This document shows, piece after piece, positions 1 to 11,400 of a stretch of 64,000 bases of DNA. The number at the start of each line of letters is the position of its first letter. Within the stretch, counting starts at the first letter, position 1. A program made the position numbers and the translations under genes. Below the pieces are notes generated by a model. The model worked only from the letters and a program-made list of their open reading frames with translations. It was not told the origin of the DNA and did no database searches. The DNA lies in assembly GCA_036346355.1 (NCBI GenBank), contig CM070590.1:46781749-46845748 (forward strand), given 5' to 3'. This DNA comes from Rhipidocladum racemiflorum (lineage: Eukaryota; Streptophyta; Magnoliopsida; Poales; Poaceae).

Positions 1-1590
1 GGTAAGGCTAATGTGGTGGTTGATGTCTTGAGCCGAAAGAGCCATAGTGTAAATATGTTAATGCAAATCAGTCAAGCAGAGTTATGCAAGGATTTTCAGA
101 AATTGAAACTGGAGGTTGTGTCAGGAGGATTTTTAGTTGCTCTAGAAGTAAAGCCCACTTTAGAAGATCAGATCAAGGAAGGTCAAAAGGATGACGAGAA
201 GATCAAGCAGATCAAATCCAGGATGGAGGAAGGCCTAGCCAAAGATTTCAGGTTGGATGACCAAGGTATCTTGTGGATGAAGGAGCGCATATGTGTGCCT
301 GACAAGAAGGAGCTGAAGCAGTTGATACTGGAGGAAGCTCATGATTCCAAGTATTCAATTCATCCAGGAAGTGCGAAGATGTACCAGGATTTGAAGGAAA
401 GGTTCTAGTGGCCACGTATGAAAAGAGAAGTTGCTGAACATGTTTCATTGTGTGATGTATGTCAGCGAGTCAAGGCTATGCATCAGAGGCCAGCAGGACT
501 GCTACAATCTCTATAGATTCCAAAGTGGAAGTGCGAGGAAATCGGTATGGATTTCATAACCGGTTTGCCCAGGACACAAGCTGGTTACAATTCCATATGG
601 GTCATAGTGGATAATTTAACCAAAGTTGCACATTTCATACCCGTGAAGACAATTTACCCAGTAGATTGCTTAGCAAAACTGTACATGTCAAGAATTGTTT
701 GCCTACATGGAGTACCGAAGAAAATAGTCTCCGACAGGGGTACCCAATTTACCTCGAGATTTTGGGGTAAGCTGCATGAGGCATTGGGAACTCGATTGAA
801 CTTCAGCACGGCTTACCACCCACAAACAGATGGTCAGACTGAAAGAGTCAACCAGATTCTTGAAGATATGTTTAGAGCTTGTGCATTGGCTTATACTACT
901 TCATGGGACAAGTGCTTACCTTATGCAGAGTTCAGCTATAACAACAGCTACCAAGCGAGTCTGCAAATGTCACCTTTTGAAGCGTTATACGGGAGACCTT
1001 ATCGAACACCATTAAACTGGAATGAGACTGGTGAACGACGAGTATTTGGACCAGATGTATTGTAAGAAGCTGAAGAGAAGATTGCTGTGATCAGAGAAAG
1101 GTTGAAGATTGCTTAGTCCAGGCAGAAGAGCTACGCGGACAACCGACGCAGAGATTTGAGCTTTGAGCCAGAGGACTACGTGTATCTCAGAGTTACACCT
1201 CTCAAAGGTGTCAGAAGGTTTCATGCCAAAGGAAAGCTCGCACCAAGATATGTTGGACCGTTCAAGATCCTGAGTCGCAGAGGTGAAGTAGCTTATCAGC
1301 TGGAGTTGCCGCAATCACTAGAAGGAGTACATGATGTATTTCATGTCTCACAGTTAAAGAAATGTCTGCGAGTACCTAAGGAACAAGCACCACTGGAAGC
1401 CATCGATCTACAAGAATATTTGACATATAAAGAACATCCAGTGAGGATTCTAGATACTATGGACCGTGAAACAAGAAATAAATCAACCCGCATCTGCAGA
1501 GTCCAGTGGAGTAATCATTCAAAAAGTGAAGCGACTTGGGAACACGAAGAAGAGTTGAAGAAGGAGTTTCTGAACCTATTCTCTAGTTAG
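1..1590 (+). pseudogene. Element A: Ty3/gypsy chromovirus pol, 3' part (RNase H end, integrase, chromodomain)
   Basis: The window opens inside pol. The frame starting at base 1 runs to the TAG at 1588-1590. It begins with the end of the RNase H region (GKANVVVDVLSRKS), then the integrase zinc finger (HDSKYSIH near 340, CDVC near 450), then the integrase core with catalytic D at 550 (MDFITGLP), D at 733 (SDRGTQFTS) and E at 841, which is D,D35E spacing. A chromodomain follows at about 1430-1580 (EHPVRILDTM, QWSNH, EATWE). Integrase inserts the cDNA, and the chromodomain is thought to guide it to heterochromatin. The frame is unbroken by indels but has in-frame stops at 406, 514, 1063 and 1114; those at 406, 1063 and 1114 are explained by TGG, CAA or CAG decaying by one transition. 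The gene is defective but recently coding. Confidence 0.93.
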
Positions 1591-1616
1591 TCTCGAATCT
1601 CGAGGACGAGATTCTG

Positions 1617-1631
1617 TTAAGGGGGGGGGTT
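1617..1631 (+). other. Polypurine tract of element A
   Basis: A run of nine G preceded by TTAA lies directly before the TGTAAC that opens the 3' LTR. This is the expected place and composition of the plus-strand primer. The G run is longer than in the sister elements, where 4-6 G are seen. Confidence 0.8.
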
Positions 1632-2437
1632 TGTAACATCCCAAAAATTTCTCTTAATATATCTAGTGTGTTTCTGGGATTATTTGTAACAATCCGAAAT
1701 TCACTTGGGACCGTCGCGAGTAAGTCGGATTTAAGTTTATTGGACTAATTGTATTGAATAAAGATCATGCATTTTCGAATAAGCATAAAATCTAAATTTT
1801 TGTTGATAATTAAGATAATTGGTAGACGAGAGTGTTCACTTCAAATATTTTCGAAAAACATGTTATATAACGTAAAGCGTTGATTTTACAAAAATCTGTA
1901 CAGGTGTCTGATTCACTAAAAGATTTTTTATGAAAAATCTATACGTCGAAAAATTACGAAACCAACTTCGTTACGTTCCAAATAGTTCCTAGTATTCTAG
2001 AGGAATTTTTTGAATTTTTAGAACCTCCCTGTTTTTTTTCCGTAACACGTTCTGATAATGTATACGCGTATATACCTTCATGCATGATGCTCGTGAACGT
2101 AGTGAAGTTGGGGACGTTTGGTTTCTCCAGCCGTTGCATGTAAGCAGGGATACATGACTTATTATCTACTTAGCTTCCAGCCGTTCCTACTTTTAAAGCA
2201 ACGCTTGAATGTTTTACCTCCTGGCCAATTCCATTTTCGAGAGCATCACATGAATGCTTCATCATTTCCAGCCATCTTCTTTTTGTGCATGGCACTAAAC
2301 GTTTCTCCTCTTCCAGCCGAACCGTTCCTTTTCGTTTGCACTACTAGTTGTTTGCACTACTAGTCGTTCTTCCGCATGCGTGGGGTCAATTTCCATTCCA
2401 GCCATTTCCATTTCTCTAGAGATCTTTTGTTCCGCTG

Positions 2438-2690
2438 TTGACGCCGCCATTGTCGACGCCGTCTACGTCATCGCCACTGCTACCGTCTCATCTTCGTCGT
2501 CGTCGCCGTTGTCATCGCTGCCGTCTCTTCGCCGTTGGTCGTCACCGTCGCCGTCGCTTCCGCCGTCATCTACGTCGCCACCGTCGTCGTCATCGTGTAA
2601 GTCGCCGTCGTTGTCACCGTGTACGCCGCCGTCTCGCCACCGCTGCCACCGTCGTCTACGTTGGTCGCCATCGCCGTTGTCACCGTCGCG
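2438..2690. repeat. Low-complexity CGT/CCG triplet tract
   Basis: About 250 bases of imperfect TCG, CCG, CGT and TCA triplets. It opens long reading frames on both strands that are only Ser/Pro/Arg or Asp/Gly runs. It lies inside the A LTR and is absent from the LTRs of the other elements here. Confidence 0.85.
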
Positions 2691-3258
2691 TACCAGATCT
2701 ACGGCTTGGTGCCCATCCAACGGTGATTGTCAGTCCTACACTTCGATCCTTTGTGGGGGAAGTGGTAGTGAAGGCAATACCGGAGAGGGTCATAGGTGTA
2801 GATGAAGGTTTCTGAAAAACTTCGTTATGGTCAATCGCCTTTGTGGTGTGCGACGGTATCATGTGGGAAAAGTGTACAACCTCTGCAGAGTGTGTCAAAA
2901 CTATTCGAATAGCCGAGTCCACGGTACTAGACAAAGCTCGAGGATTACAGTCAAGGGGTAGATTTTCTAAAATAAAATGTGGGAAGATTGGCTGATTGCC
3001 AGAGATGATGATAAATTGACTTAGGCTTTGTGCCCTGCTTATGAAATGAGATTGTGAACTTAATATACTATAATATGATTTCACTGTTTTTTGAATCTAT
3101 TATAGTTATTCAATCAAAGCAAAACGCTATTTAATGCAAAGGAACCAATTAAACCATTCCTTTGGAAGAAGCCATGCATATAGTAATAGGATTGCACCTC
3201 TGTGCATGACTTGCTGAGTATGTTGTATACTCACCCTTGCCAATCAACAAAACATCAG

Positions 3259-3314
3259 AAGAAGAGTCTACACCCGCATGGGAGGAGGAGTATGTCGAGG
3301 ACCAGGAGAACTAG
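3259..3314 (+). CDS. Exon-2-like acidic segment of the LTR small gene, element A copy
   Basis: Follows the acceptor-like AACATCAG and reads, in the same phase as the F, D and E copies, an acidic peptide (EEESTPAWEEEY, then VEDQEN) ending in TAG at 3312-3314. The EEE-x-x-PA-x-EEE pattern and terminal TAG match the F and D exons. I could not find a matching exon 1 with a GC donor in this LTR, whose upstream half is unrelated low-complexity DNA. Coding in this copy is inferred from the shared pattern only. Confidence 0.4.
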
Positions 3315-3561
3315 GAGGCAACCTTCGTCAGATGCCTGTGGTGTTGTGAAGCTTATCAAGACTTTTATTTTCTGCTGCTTATGTTTACTTGTTTTTAATT
3401 GAGTAAGCCCTGCGTGGCTGAATATTGTAAGGAGACCTTAAGGTCTTGCAATAGTTCTTTTAATTATGGAAGTACTTATTTATATTCCATTGTGTATGAT
3501 TGTGGTACTTCATCCCTGTTATGACTGTGTGCACTAGCGAGATCCTGGACTTGTGCGGAAT

Positions 3562-3788
3562 ACATAGAGGTGGTTGTTCATCTTCCAGTTCTCCCAAAAG
3601 GCACCTGAAATACAAGAAGACAGGAGTAGGGCTATTACTCTCAGGAGGGCCCGAACCTGAAAAAACACCAGACTCCACTTGCATGCTTCGCCCTCGATTC
3701 TCTCTTTCCCGAGCAGTCACCACGAAAGCCCCGGTTAGAACTTAGTATACCCCTCGCCGAAAGGGGTCTGTTGGCTCGTACGCCGACA
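3562..3788. other. Unassigned segment between elements A and B
   Basis: About 230 bases that match neither the A LTR nor gag. It includes GAGTAGGGCTATTACTCTC, AGGGCCCGAACCTGAAAAAA and ACCCCTCGCCGAAAGGGG. The phrasing resembles the leader or LTR of other plant retroelements, but I cannot assign a family. The 81-residue open frame here has no recognisable motif. Confidence 0.3.
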
Positions 3789-4384
3789 GAAGGACTGTAA
3801 TGGAATACCTCCAGCAGTTTAATTACTTGACCAGTTATGTGCCTGGAGAAGTAGACACTGAGTCCAAAAAGATGGAGTGATTCTTCGAAGGCTAGAAAAG
3901 AACATGAAGTCTCATATATCCGCCATAGACTTCAAGGACTTATCATCCATGGTGGACAAGCTAATAATTTCTAAAGAAACTCGAAATGACTTAGAGGACA
4001 CCTGAAAGAGAAAGGCTCAGCAGCAATGGATGTTGACTCCCATCTCATATAGAGGGAGAACTCCTGTCCCTAACCTCGGACTTCCCATTAAGAGACAGGC
4101 CATAAGTGGGCAACAATCAGTTCCCATAACTAATCATTCTGGGACAGTGAGATGCTATGCTTGTAATGGAAACCACTAAGCCAAGAAATGTCCCAAGAGA
4201 CCCTCATCATGCTACCATTGTGGACAAATGGGACACTTCATATAGCATTGCCCAAAAAAGGAATTGCCAACAGAAGTGGCCAGGGCACAGTTATCAGCCT
4301 CTGCCCTAACGAACAGACAATTGACGATCCGTCAACCTCAGTAATCGCAACAAGGATACCTACAAGGAAGAATGTCGATCAAGA
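3789..4384 (+). pseudogene. Element B gag fragment with two zinc knuckles
   Basis: Begins mid-gag with YLQQFNYLTSYVPGEVDTESKKM, the C-terminal part of a retrotransposon gag domain, and continues through KSHISAIDFKDLSSMVDKL to two CCHC knuckles near 4152 (CYACNGNH, AKKC) and 4209 (CYHCGQMGHFI, HC). Gag packages the RNA. Each knuckle carries an internal stop where Gln is likely original, and there is a frameshift near 3890. The N-terminal half, leader and 5' LTR are missing. Codon use and motifs differ from the other gags here, so B is a separate family. Confidence 0.7.
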
Positions 4385-5015
4385 TTGAAGAAAACCCTAA
4401 CAGCAGAAGTCAGAATGCTTCAAGAAACTTCCAAAGGAAGGATTTACCATGTTTCAGTCAAGGAAGCAGCAGAAGCCACGGGCGTTATCATCGAAAAGTT
4501 TCAAGTCCAATCTGAGCCGGCTTTTGTTTTATTTGACCCTGGAGCAATGCATTCATTTGTTTCTTTGGCTTTCGCTTGCAAAAATGGTTTGCTGTATCTT
4601 TCATTGCCTGCTCATTGTGTATTTCAAACACCTAGGAGCCGGTTAATGGCCCAGTTTAAGTGTGAGAATTTGGAGTTGGAAATTCAAGGAACTAAGTTCA
4701 AAGCCAACCTGTTGATGTTGGAAATGGATGGTCTAGATGTCATCCTAGGAATGAATTGATTATCTAGAAACAAGGCCAAATTAGACTGTGAGCAGAAATT
4801 GATAAAACTGATTAATGACAAAGGACAACAAGTGATAATTCAAATAGACCCCAAATTGGTAAAGAGTAACAGAGGTAGCGTCAATGCCATCACCTCAGAA
4901 GTGAATAGAATACCAGTGGTTCAGGTGTACCGAGACATTTTTCCAGAAGAATTGCCTGGAAGAACACCGAACAGAGGCATAGAACTGGCAATAAAGTTAG
5001 TATCGGGGATGAAAC
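4385..5015 (+). pseudogene. Element B protease and start of reverse transcriptase, cut by element C
   Basis: Aspartic protease: the active-site stretch reads VLFDPGAMHSFVS, so the usual Asp-Ser/Thr-Gly is Asp-Pro-Gly. The second hallmark GLDVILGMN is followed by a stop in place of Trp (4757-4759). The linker VYRDIFPEELPG leads towards reverse transcriptase and is cut at 5015 by the LTR of element C. The same frame resumes at 17504 after the 5-bp duplication is counted once. The altered active site and the stops mean no active enzyme. Confidence 0.8.
5011..5015. repeat. Target site duplication GAAAC, left copy (element C)
   Basis: GAAAC directly before the TGTCGGG end of the C LTR, repeated at 17504-17508 directly after the other end. 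Confidence 0.95.
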
Positions 5016-5141
5016 TGTCGGGACCCCGAATTTGCAAATCCGGACCCTCTGTGTATTCAGCACTAGTCCAGGAACGCGCTAGTGCACACAGTCTTAACAT
5101 CGGTAAATATCACAATCATACCATTCGATGTTATCAAGTAC

Positions 5142-5147
5142 TTTATT
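5142..5147 (-). terminator. AATAAA poly(A) signal, element C 3' LTR
   Basis: TTTATT on the plus strand is AATAAA in sense, about 130 bases before the LTR end and conserved in the 5' LTR (14203-14208) and in F. It would place the R/U5 border about 100 bases from the LTR end. Confidence 0.5.
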
Positions 5148-5302
5148 TAAATAACCAAACTGGTTACTCGACCTTATGGCCAAGTTACAAATATATGCCT
5201 CGCAAGGCAAAACTTATTAAAAGAGAGATAATAGCAGCGAAAAATCAAATAACTTCGTGGCGCCATCCAGTATACCACAGGCAACTGACTGGGCTCGCTT
5301 CC

Positions 5303-5361
5303 CTAAGTAGACGGATCCTCTCGGAATTCCTCCTCCGAAGCTGGCGTAGTCTCCTCTTCAA
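5303..5361 (-). CDS. LTR small gene, exon 2 (element C 3' LTR)
   Basis: 59 nt beginning after ACACCAG and ending at TAG (5303-5305). In the phase set by the exon-1 donor it reads VEEETTPASEEEFREDPST then stop. Length and stop position equal the F and D copies. Exon 1 of this LTR (6540-6711) has lost three bases relative to F, so the split frame is broken in this copy. Confidence 0.5.
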
Positions 5362-6539
5362 CTGGTGTTGTGTTGAGGCAAGGGTGAGTACTTGGTACTC
5401 GCAAGTCATGCTGAGAATGCAAGCTAATATACTATATGCATGGCTTGGTACAAAGGAATAGTTTAAGGTATATTTGCAAAGAAACAAAGATTTGACAAGT
5501 ATCATAAATAGATTCGAAAGCAGTAGAAACAAGTAAAGCATAAATAACTTTTCAAGAAGTTTAATAAACATTTTCCCCATCCTAAACCACATTTCCATCA
5601 TCTTCATTATTAAACCAACCCACCTTTTAAACCAAAGTTATTTTTGAGAAAATCTAACCCTTGACTGTAATCCCCGAGCATTGTCCAGTACCGTGGACTC
5701 GGCTATTTAAATAGATTCTACACTCTGCAGAGGTTATGCACTTTACCCACAAGATCTGATCAAACACCACAAAGGCGAGTTCAGTAACAAAGCCTTTGGA
5801 AGCCTCAAACAACACAGGTGGTCCTCAGGTTCGTGCTCTACACCATCCCTTCCCTTAGCCAAGGCGAAGTATGGGACCAACACACCGTTAGATGGGTATC
5901 GGCCACAGCCACGATACGCTCCCCGCACAATCACACAAACGGTGTAATTGACACCTGAGGCTCCACAAGTGAGTCCTTAGCGACTTAGTCAACTAGGGCC
6001 GTCCCATTCGACCATGTGGTTGCAAGTATGACCAGTTCAAAGGCTTGCAAGGTTAAGTCCTTAGAGTGACCAGGGCAAGACTACCCGAAGAACCAAATCA
6101 ACATCCCCAATGCCACAACCGGCCCACTGATTACTCTTGCCACATGCCCCGGCCGAAAATCGCTTATCAAACCCGGTTGATTACCATGCACCACGAGCCA
6201 TCAACATCACATGATACATTTCCAAAACAGGTTCAATATATCATTAAGAAAATATTAACATTTGATTGTCCAATATCATGTTATGAGCACGTGTGAGTCT
6301 AAGCAAGATACTACAACGGTCTAAACCCATGTTGGCAATTTAATAATGTCCAACTAGTAATCCACAACTAGGGTGACAAGGGTCATGGCACATACTTAAA
6401 TAATCAAGGTGTCATACGACAAATTGGTATTTATCTAACCCCAGGTTTAAACAAAGTATTTTTCTAATTGAACTAGCATGCAATAGTTTAAATCAAAATA
6501 GATTTGAAATAGGATCAACATGGTCAAAGCACAACTTGC

Positions 6540-6711
6540 CTTCAAAAAGTACTTGCTCTTGGTCTTGAGTTGGATCTGAGTCAATACTTCTCCTTCGAAT
6601 CCTTAGGCACTTCAACGTCTACTCGTAAAGCGTGCAAATAGCAATACACAAATAAACAATAGGCAAAAACATCCCAAAACTCCAAATAAAATCCATAAAC
6701 AGAGAGAACAT
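6540..6711 (-). pseudogene. LTR small gene, exon 1 (element C 3' LTR), frameshifted
   Basis: Same position as the intact 175-nt exon of F and D: starts at ATG (6709-6711), hydrophobic part, then an acidic part, then the AG|GCAAGT donor. Here the length is 172 nt. One T is missing in the hydrophobic part and other bases are missing near CTG/CAG sites, so the frame is lost. Some of these losses may be sequencing error. Confidence 0.45.
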
Positions 6712-7393
6712 AATTTTCTGGATTTTTAGGAAATGGAATCGTTCAAATCGGAGTTAAAATGCAAAAGTTATGATTATTTAAAGTTTAAATAATCAATTAA
6801 ATAATATTACAGAGAAAAACTTTAGCCCAAAAATTAAATAAAATTCATATTTGAGTAGATCTTAATTTTATACAAATTTAGAAATTTGAACCACTCAAAT
6901 CGGAGTTGAAACGCAAAAGTTATAAGCGTTTGAAATTTGGAACAAAATCTGAAATCATTATTTGAATTAATAAATCATTTTCTTTTTCGGAAATTAATTA
7001 TTGCGTCAGCCTAGACACGTGGCAGCCTCTGATTGGGCGGTGGCGTCGGCCGGTCCATGGGCGTAGTCCACGCTCGGCTTCGGGTCTCTGTGGACTCGGT
7101 CCACGACTCTACGTGTCGGCCCGACATGTGGGCCCGCTCGGGTAGCGTCATTCTTGGCGTCGTGAGGACTTCGGCCCGCAGTGGCGACATGTGGGACCCA
7201 CTGTCGATCGCGGGGTCTCATAGCGCGGTGGCGCGTGGGCCCTCGACTTGCGGGGCCCGCGTGTCGAGACACGCCACACGCAGCGTGGAGTGCGGCTAGG
7301 CACACATGGCGCAATCTCGGCCGTTGATTTGAAAATCAACGGCCCAGATTGGATCTAGGCTTTACTCGTTTAGGTTAACGCGGCGGATCTGAG

Positions 7394-7415
7394 CCGTTGG
7401 ATCTTGATCCAACGG
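7394..7415. repeat. Perfect inverted repeat CCGTTGGATC / GATCCAACGG (example, element C)
   Basis: Two 10-base arms with a two-base centre. The same palindrome recurs at 7999-8020, 16466-16487, 17071-17092, 24097-24118, 36986-37008, 37580-37601, 46024-46045 and 46632-46653, with CCGTTGATTT relatives at 7321-7342, 16394-16415 and 23263-23284. All lie in the first 1.4 kb of LTRs of the C/D/F group. Confidence 0.9.
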
Positions 7416-7803
7416 TCCGATTCGACCGTTTCCAGGGCTTGGGATAGAACGTGGCTCGCCTCAATCGTCCGTCTGGATCGGACGGTTCACCGAGCTCGCG
7501 AGTCCGGCGATGGCGCGGCGAGACTTGGGCACCGGAGGCGTGAGCGGCGACCTTCCACGCGGCGTGTCCGTGCAGCTCCGGCGTGAAGATTGGCACTCCC
7601 AGGCGCGGTGTGACGTAGGGATGTTGGTCCTGGGCTTGATGTCGTCGGAGAGCGGCGGCAGCGGCGGGAATCGACGAAAAACAGCGGTGTCTCACGCGTG
7701 CTACTCCGGCGAGCAATCTCGGGCAAGCGGCGGCTGCTAGGGTTTAGCGAGCTAGGGCAAAAGTAGCGCGGGGTCACGGCGGTTCTCGGGGCAGGACCCG
7801 GGC

Positions 7804-7811
7804 TTTAAATA
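7804..7811 (-). promoter_or_regulatory. TATA-like box, element C 3' LTR
   Basis: TATTTAAA in sense, about 620 bases inside the LTR. The same box occurs at the same offset in the other C LTR (16876-16883) and in F (37192-37199). It would put the transcription start roughly 650 bases into the LTR. Confidence 0.55.
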
Positions 7812-8427
7812 GCCTCGGCTTCCGCGCTCAATCCGTAACCCTAACGGATGCGGCGGAGGACGGCGGCGGCACGGTCCGATCCGGACTCGGGCGAAGACGA
7901 CGACCCGCGGCCGTACACGTGTCCGATCAACGGCCACGATTGCCAGGCGCGCACGGGTCCGAGCCGGACTCGATCGAACCGGTACGGGCGGATCTCAGCC
8001 GTTGGATCTTGATCCAACGGTTGGGATTGATTAGGGTTTTGAGCTGGTTTGATCGAGTCAACTGGCTCGGGTCGGACTCGAGTCCGACTCGGGTTCCGAC
8101 TCGGTCGGATGAGCGATACTCGACCGAGTTGGATTTCAATGATTTAATATTTAAAATAATTCGATAATTCATTTAATTCATTAAAAATAGCAAATGACTC
8201 GAAAAATTCGAGAAAAATTACGGAAAATATTTTGGATTATTTTGGACTCAAATAAAATATTTCCAGCAAAATTTTATTTGCAAAATTAAATTCTTTAATT
8301 ATTTCAAAATGGAATAAATTCAAATAAATTCCAAATAAATCCAAATAAATTCCAGAAAATTCCAAAAATTCACCAAAGTGCCAAATCACACATGAATTCA
8401 ATAAAAGCAAAATTTTGGGGTGTTACA

Positions 8428-8440
8428 AACCTCCCCTTAA
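8428..8440 (-). other. Polypurine tract of element C
   Basis: AACCTCCCCTTAA on the plus strand, TTAAGGGGAGGTT in sense, immediately before the 3' LTR start. Confidence 0.8.
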
Positions 8441-8466
8441 TAGAATCTCGTCCCGAGATTCGTGGC

Positions 8467-11400
8467 TTACTCTGAGAATAGGCTTGGGAACTCTTTCTTC
8501 AAATCCTCTTCGCTCCCAAGTTGCTTCACTCTCTGTATGGTTGCTCCATTGAACTCTCTGAAGCGGGTTGACTTGTTCCTAGTCTCTCGATCCATAGTGT
8601 CCAAAATCCTCACGGGATGCTCCTTGTAAGTCGGATCTTCTTGCGGCTCGATTGACTCCAAGGGCGTTTGCTCCTCCGGCACTCGAAGACACCTCTTTAT
8701 TTGGGACACGTGGAACATGTCATGTACTCCTGCTAACGGCTGCGGCAACTCTAGGCGGTAAGCAACTTCGCCTTTGCGACTCAAAATCTTAAATGGTCCA
8801 ACATAGCAGAGTGCGAGTTTCCCTTTGGCATGGAACCTCTTAACTCCCTTGAGAGGCGTAACTCACGAGGTATACAAAGTCTTACGGTTCCAAAACTCAA
8901 GTCTCGGCGACGATTGTCAAGATAACTCTTACATCGAGATTGGGCTATCTTCAACCTTTCCCTAATCATGGCGTCTGCTCTTGACCTCTTGAAGAATATC
9001 AGGCCCAAAGACACGGCGCTCACGGTCTCATTCCAATTCAATGGCGTCCGACAGTCGACCATCTGATGCCTCAAAGGTGACATCGTAAACTAGCTTGATA
9101 ACTATTGTTGTAACTAAACTCGGCATACGGCAAACTCTTATCCCAAGAGGTAGCATAAGCTAATGCACAAGCTCTCAACATATCCTCGAGAATCTGGTTG
9201 ACTCTTTCGGTCTGTCCCATCCGTACGTGGATGATAAGGCATCTTGAAGTTCAAGCGGGTTCCCATGGCTTCATGCAACTTATTCCGTAACCTTGAGGTA
9301 AATTGGGTACCTCTGTAAAATCTGATCCTCTTGAGCACTCCGTGCAAACAGACAATCCCGATCATGTATAATTACGCTAATTTATCTCCCGAGTAAGTGG
9401 TCTTCACGGGGATAAAATGGGCTACTTAAGTCAAGCGATCCACTATAACCCATATGGAGTCATAACCTCCTTGAGTCTTGACAAACCGGTAATGAAATCC
9501 ATTCCGATTTCCTCCCACTTCCACTCAGGTATTTTCAGCGGTTGTAGCAATCCTGCTGGTCTCGATGCATTGCCTTGACTCTACGGCATACGTCACACAA
9601 TGCAACATGCTCGGCAACTTCACGTTTCATACTCGGCCAGAATCTCTCCTTTAGATCCTGATACATCTTGGCGCTTCCAGGATGAATTGAGTACTTGGAG
9701 TCATGGGCTTCTTCCAGAATCAGTTGCTTTAACTCCTTCTTGTTAGGCACACAAATGCGATCCTTCATCCACAACGTGCCTTGCTCATCCAACTTGAAGT
9801 CCTCTGCCTTGCCTTCCTCCTTGATGAACTTAATCCTGCGGATCTTGTCATCATCCTTCTGTCCTTCTCGGATCTGATCCTCTAAGGTAGGCTTTACTTC
9901 TAATGTGGCCAAGAATCCGCTAGGTACTACCTCAATCTTCATTTTCTGAAAATCCTCACATAACTCGTCCTGACTTGTGACTAGCAACGTACTCACGGTA
10001 TGGCTTTTCCGACTCAGGGCATCGGCTACTACGTTGGCCTTCCCGGGATGGTAATGGATTCCAACATTATAGTCTTTGATCAACTCTAACCATCTCCTCT
10101 ACCTCATATTCAGATCCGACTGGGTGAATATGTACTTAAGGCTCTTATGATCCGTATACACTTCACATCTGTTTCCAATCAGATAGTGACGCCATATCTT
10201 CAAGGCATGCACTACGGCAGCTAACTCTAGGTCATGTGTCGGATAATTTTCCTCATGCGGCCTCAATCGCCTTGATGCATACGCGGCGACCTTTCCATTC
10301 TGCATCGACACATCCAAGTCCTTGGCGCGATGCGTCACAATAAATATCGAAGCTTTGAGCAACATCCGGTAGAACTAACACGGTCTTGGCGTCAATCGCT
10401 TCTTCAGCTCCTGAAATCCTTTCTCACATTAAGGCGTCCATGCAAACTTCTTTTCCTTCTTGGCCGATTGCGTAAGAGGTTTCGCAATTGTCGAGAAGCC
10501 TTCGATGAAAGCGGCGGTAGTATCCTCGCCATTCCAAGGAAACTCCGAACGGGTCACAGTCTTCGGCTGCTCCCAATGTAACACAGCTTCTACTTTGCTT
10601 GGATCTACGGCGACTCCTTCTGCGGTCATTACATGTCCAAGAAACTCCACCTTGTCCTTCCAAAAATCACACTTGCTGAACTTGGCGAAAAGTTGCTGTT
10701 CCCTCAGCTTTTCCAAAACTCGCCTTAAGTGTTCGGCATGTTCATCCTCTGTCTTGGAGTAGATCAGGATATCGTCTATGAACACGACGACAAACTTGTC
10801 CAAATATTCCATGAACACCTTATTCATCATATTCATGAAATAAGCTGGCGCATTTGTCAGCCCAAAGGACATAACTGTAAACTCGTAATGTCCATATCTT
10901 GACGAGAATGCGATCTTGAATTTCTTCCGATCGGATCTTCAACTGATGGTATCCCGATCTCAGATCAATCTTGGAGAAAACTCCGGCTCCTCTCAACTGA
11001 TCAAACAAATCATCAATCCTGGGTAGCGGATACTTATTCTTCACGGTGACTTCATTGAGTGCACGGTAGTCAATGCACATCCACGAAACTCCGTCCTTCT
11101 TCTTGACGAACAAAACCGGTGCTCCCCACGGCGACTAACTTGGTACGATAAATCCTTTCTCCATTAACTCTTCTATTTGTTTCTTCATTTCTACCAACTC
11201 CTCGGTGGACATCCGATAGGGTCTCTTTGCTATCGGTGCGGTACCAGTACAAGCTCTATTACAAATTCTATGTCCTGTCGCGGCATACTGTAGATCTTCG
11301 GGAAAAACATCTGGTACTCATTCACTCTTGAGACATCCTCTATGCTGATTGCCTTGGTGCTTGTTAACCATCAACTGTCCATCTCTAGCTGCGGTGGCTT

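Larger units (their letters stand above)
1632..3561 (+). mobile_element. Element A 3' LTR
   Basis: It starts TGTAACATCCC directly after the polypurine tract. Its last 900 bases share blocks with the LTRs of C, D, F and G: a CTCTGCAGAG palindrome, TATTCGAATAGCCGAGTCCACGG near 2910, GCATGACTTGCTGAG near 3204, and GACTGTGTGCACTAGCG near 3523. It stops about 25 bases short of the usual CCCGACA end, so the right end is approximate. A TATA-like GTATATACC lies near 2067. A second LTR-like start (TGTAACAATCC) lies at 1685. The middle (2438-2690) is a CGT/CCG triplet run. No gene other than the exon-2-like segment at 3259 is seen. Confidence 0.75.
5016..8427 (-). mobile_element. Element C 3' LTR
   Basis: Begins (plus strand) TGTCGGGACCCCG and ends GGGGTGTTACA. 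Within it, in sense from right to left: a TATA-like box at 7804-7811, CCGTTGGATC palindromes at 7999-8020 and 7394-7415 and a CCGTTGATTT one at 7321-7342, a G-box (CACGTG) near 7016, the small-gene exon 1 (6540-6711), an AG|GCAAGT donor, exon 2 (5303-5361) and AATAAA (5142-5147). The GC-rich part at 7000-8100 opens several long overlapping frames with no consistent coding signal. Confidence 0.93.

Noticed and set aside
2380..2815. Overlapping 125- to 141-residue open frames on the plus strand and an Asp/Gly-rich one on the minus strand
   Set aside because: They are translations of a CGT/CCG triplet tract, Ser/Pro/Arg or Asp/Gly runs without domains.
7006..7937. Several GC-rich frames of 60-113 residues on both strands in the C LTR
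   Set aside because: High GC lowers stop frequency. The frames overlap on both strands and differ between the two LTRs of C by indels, with no codon pattern.
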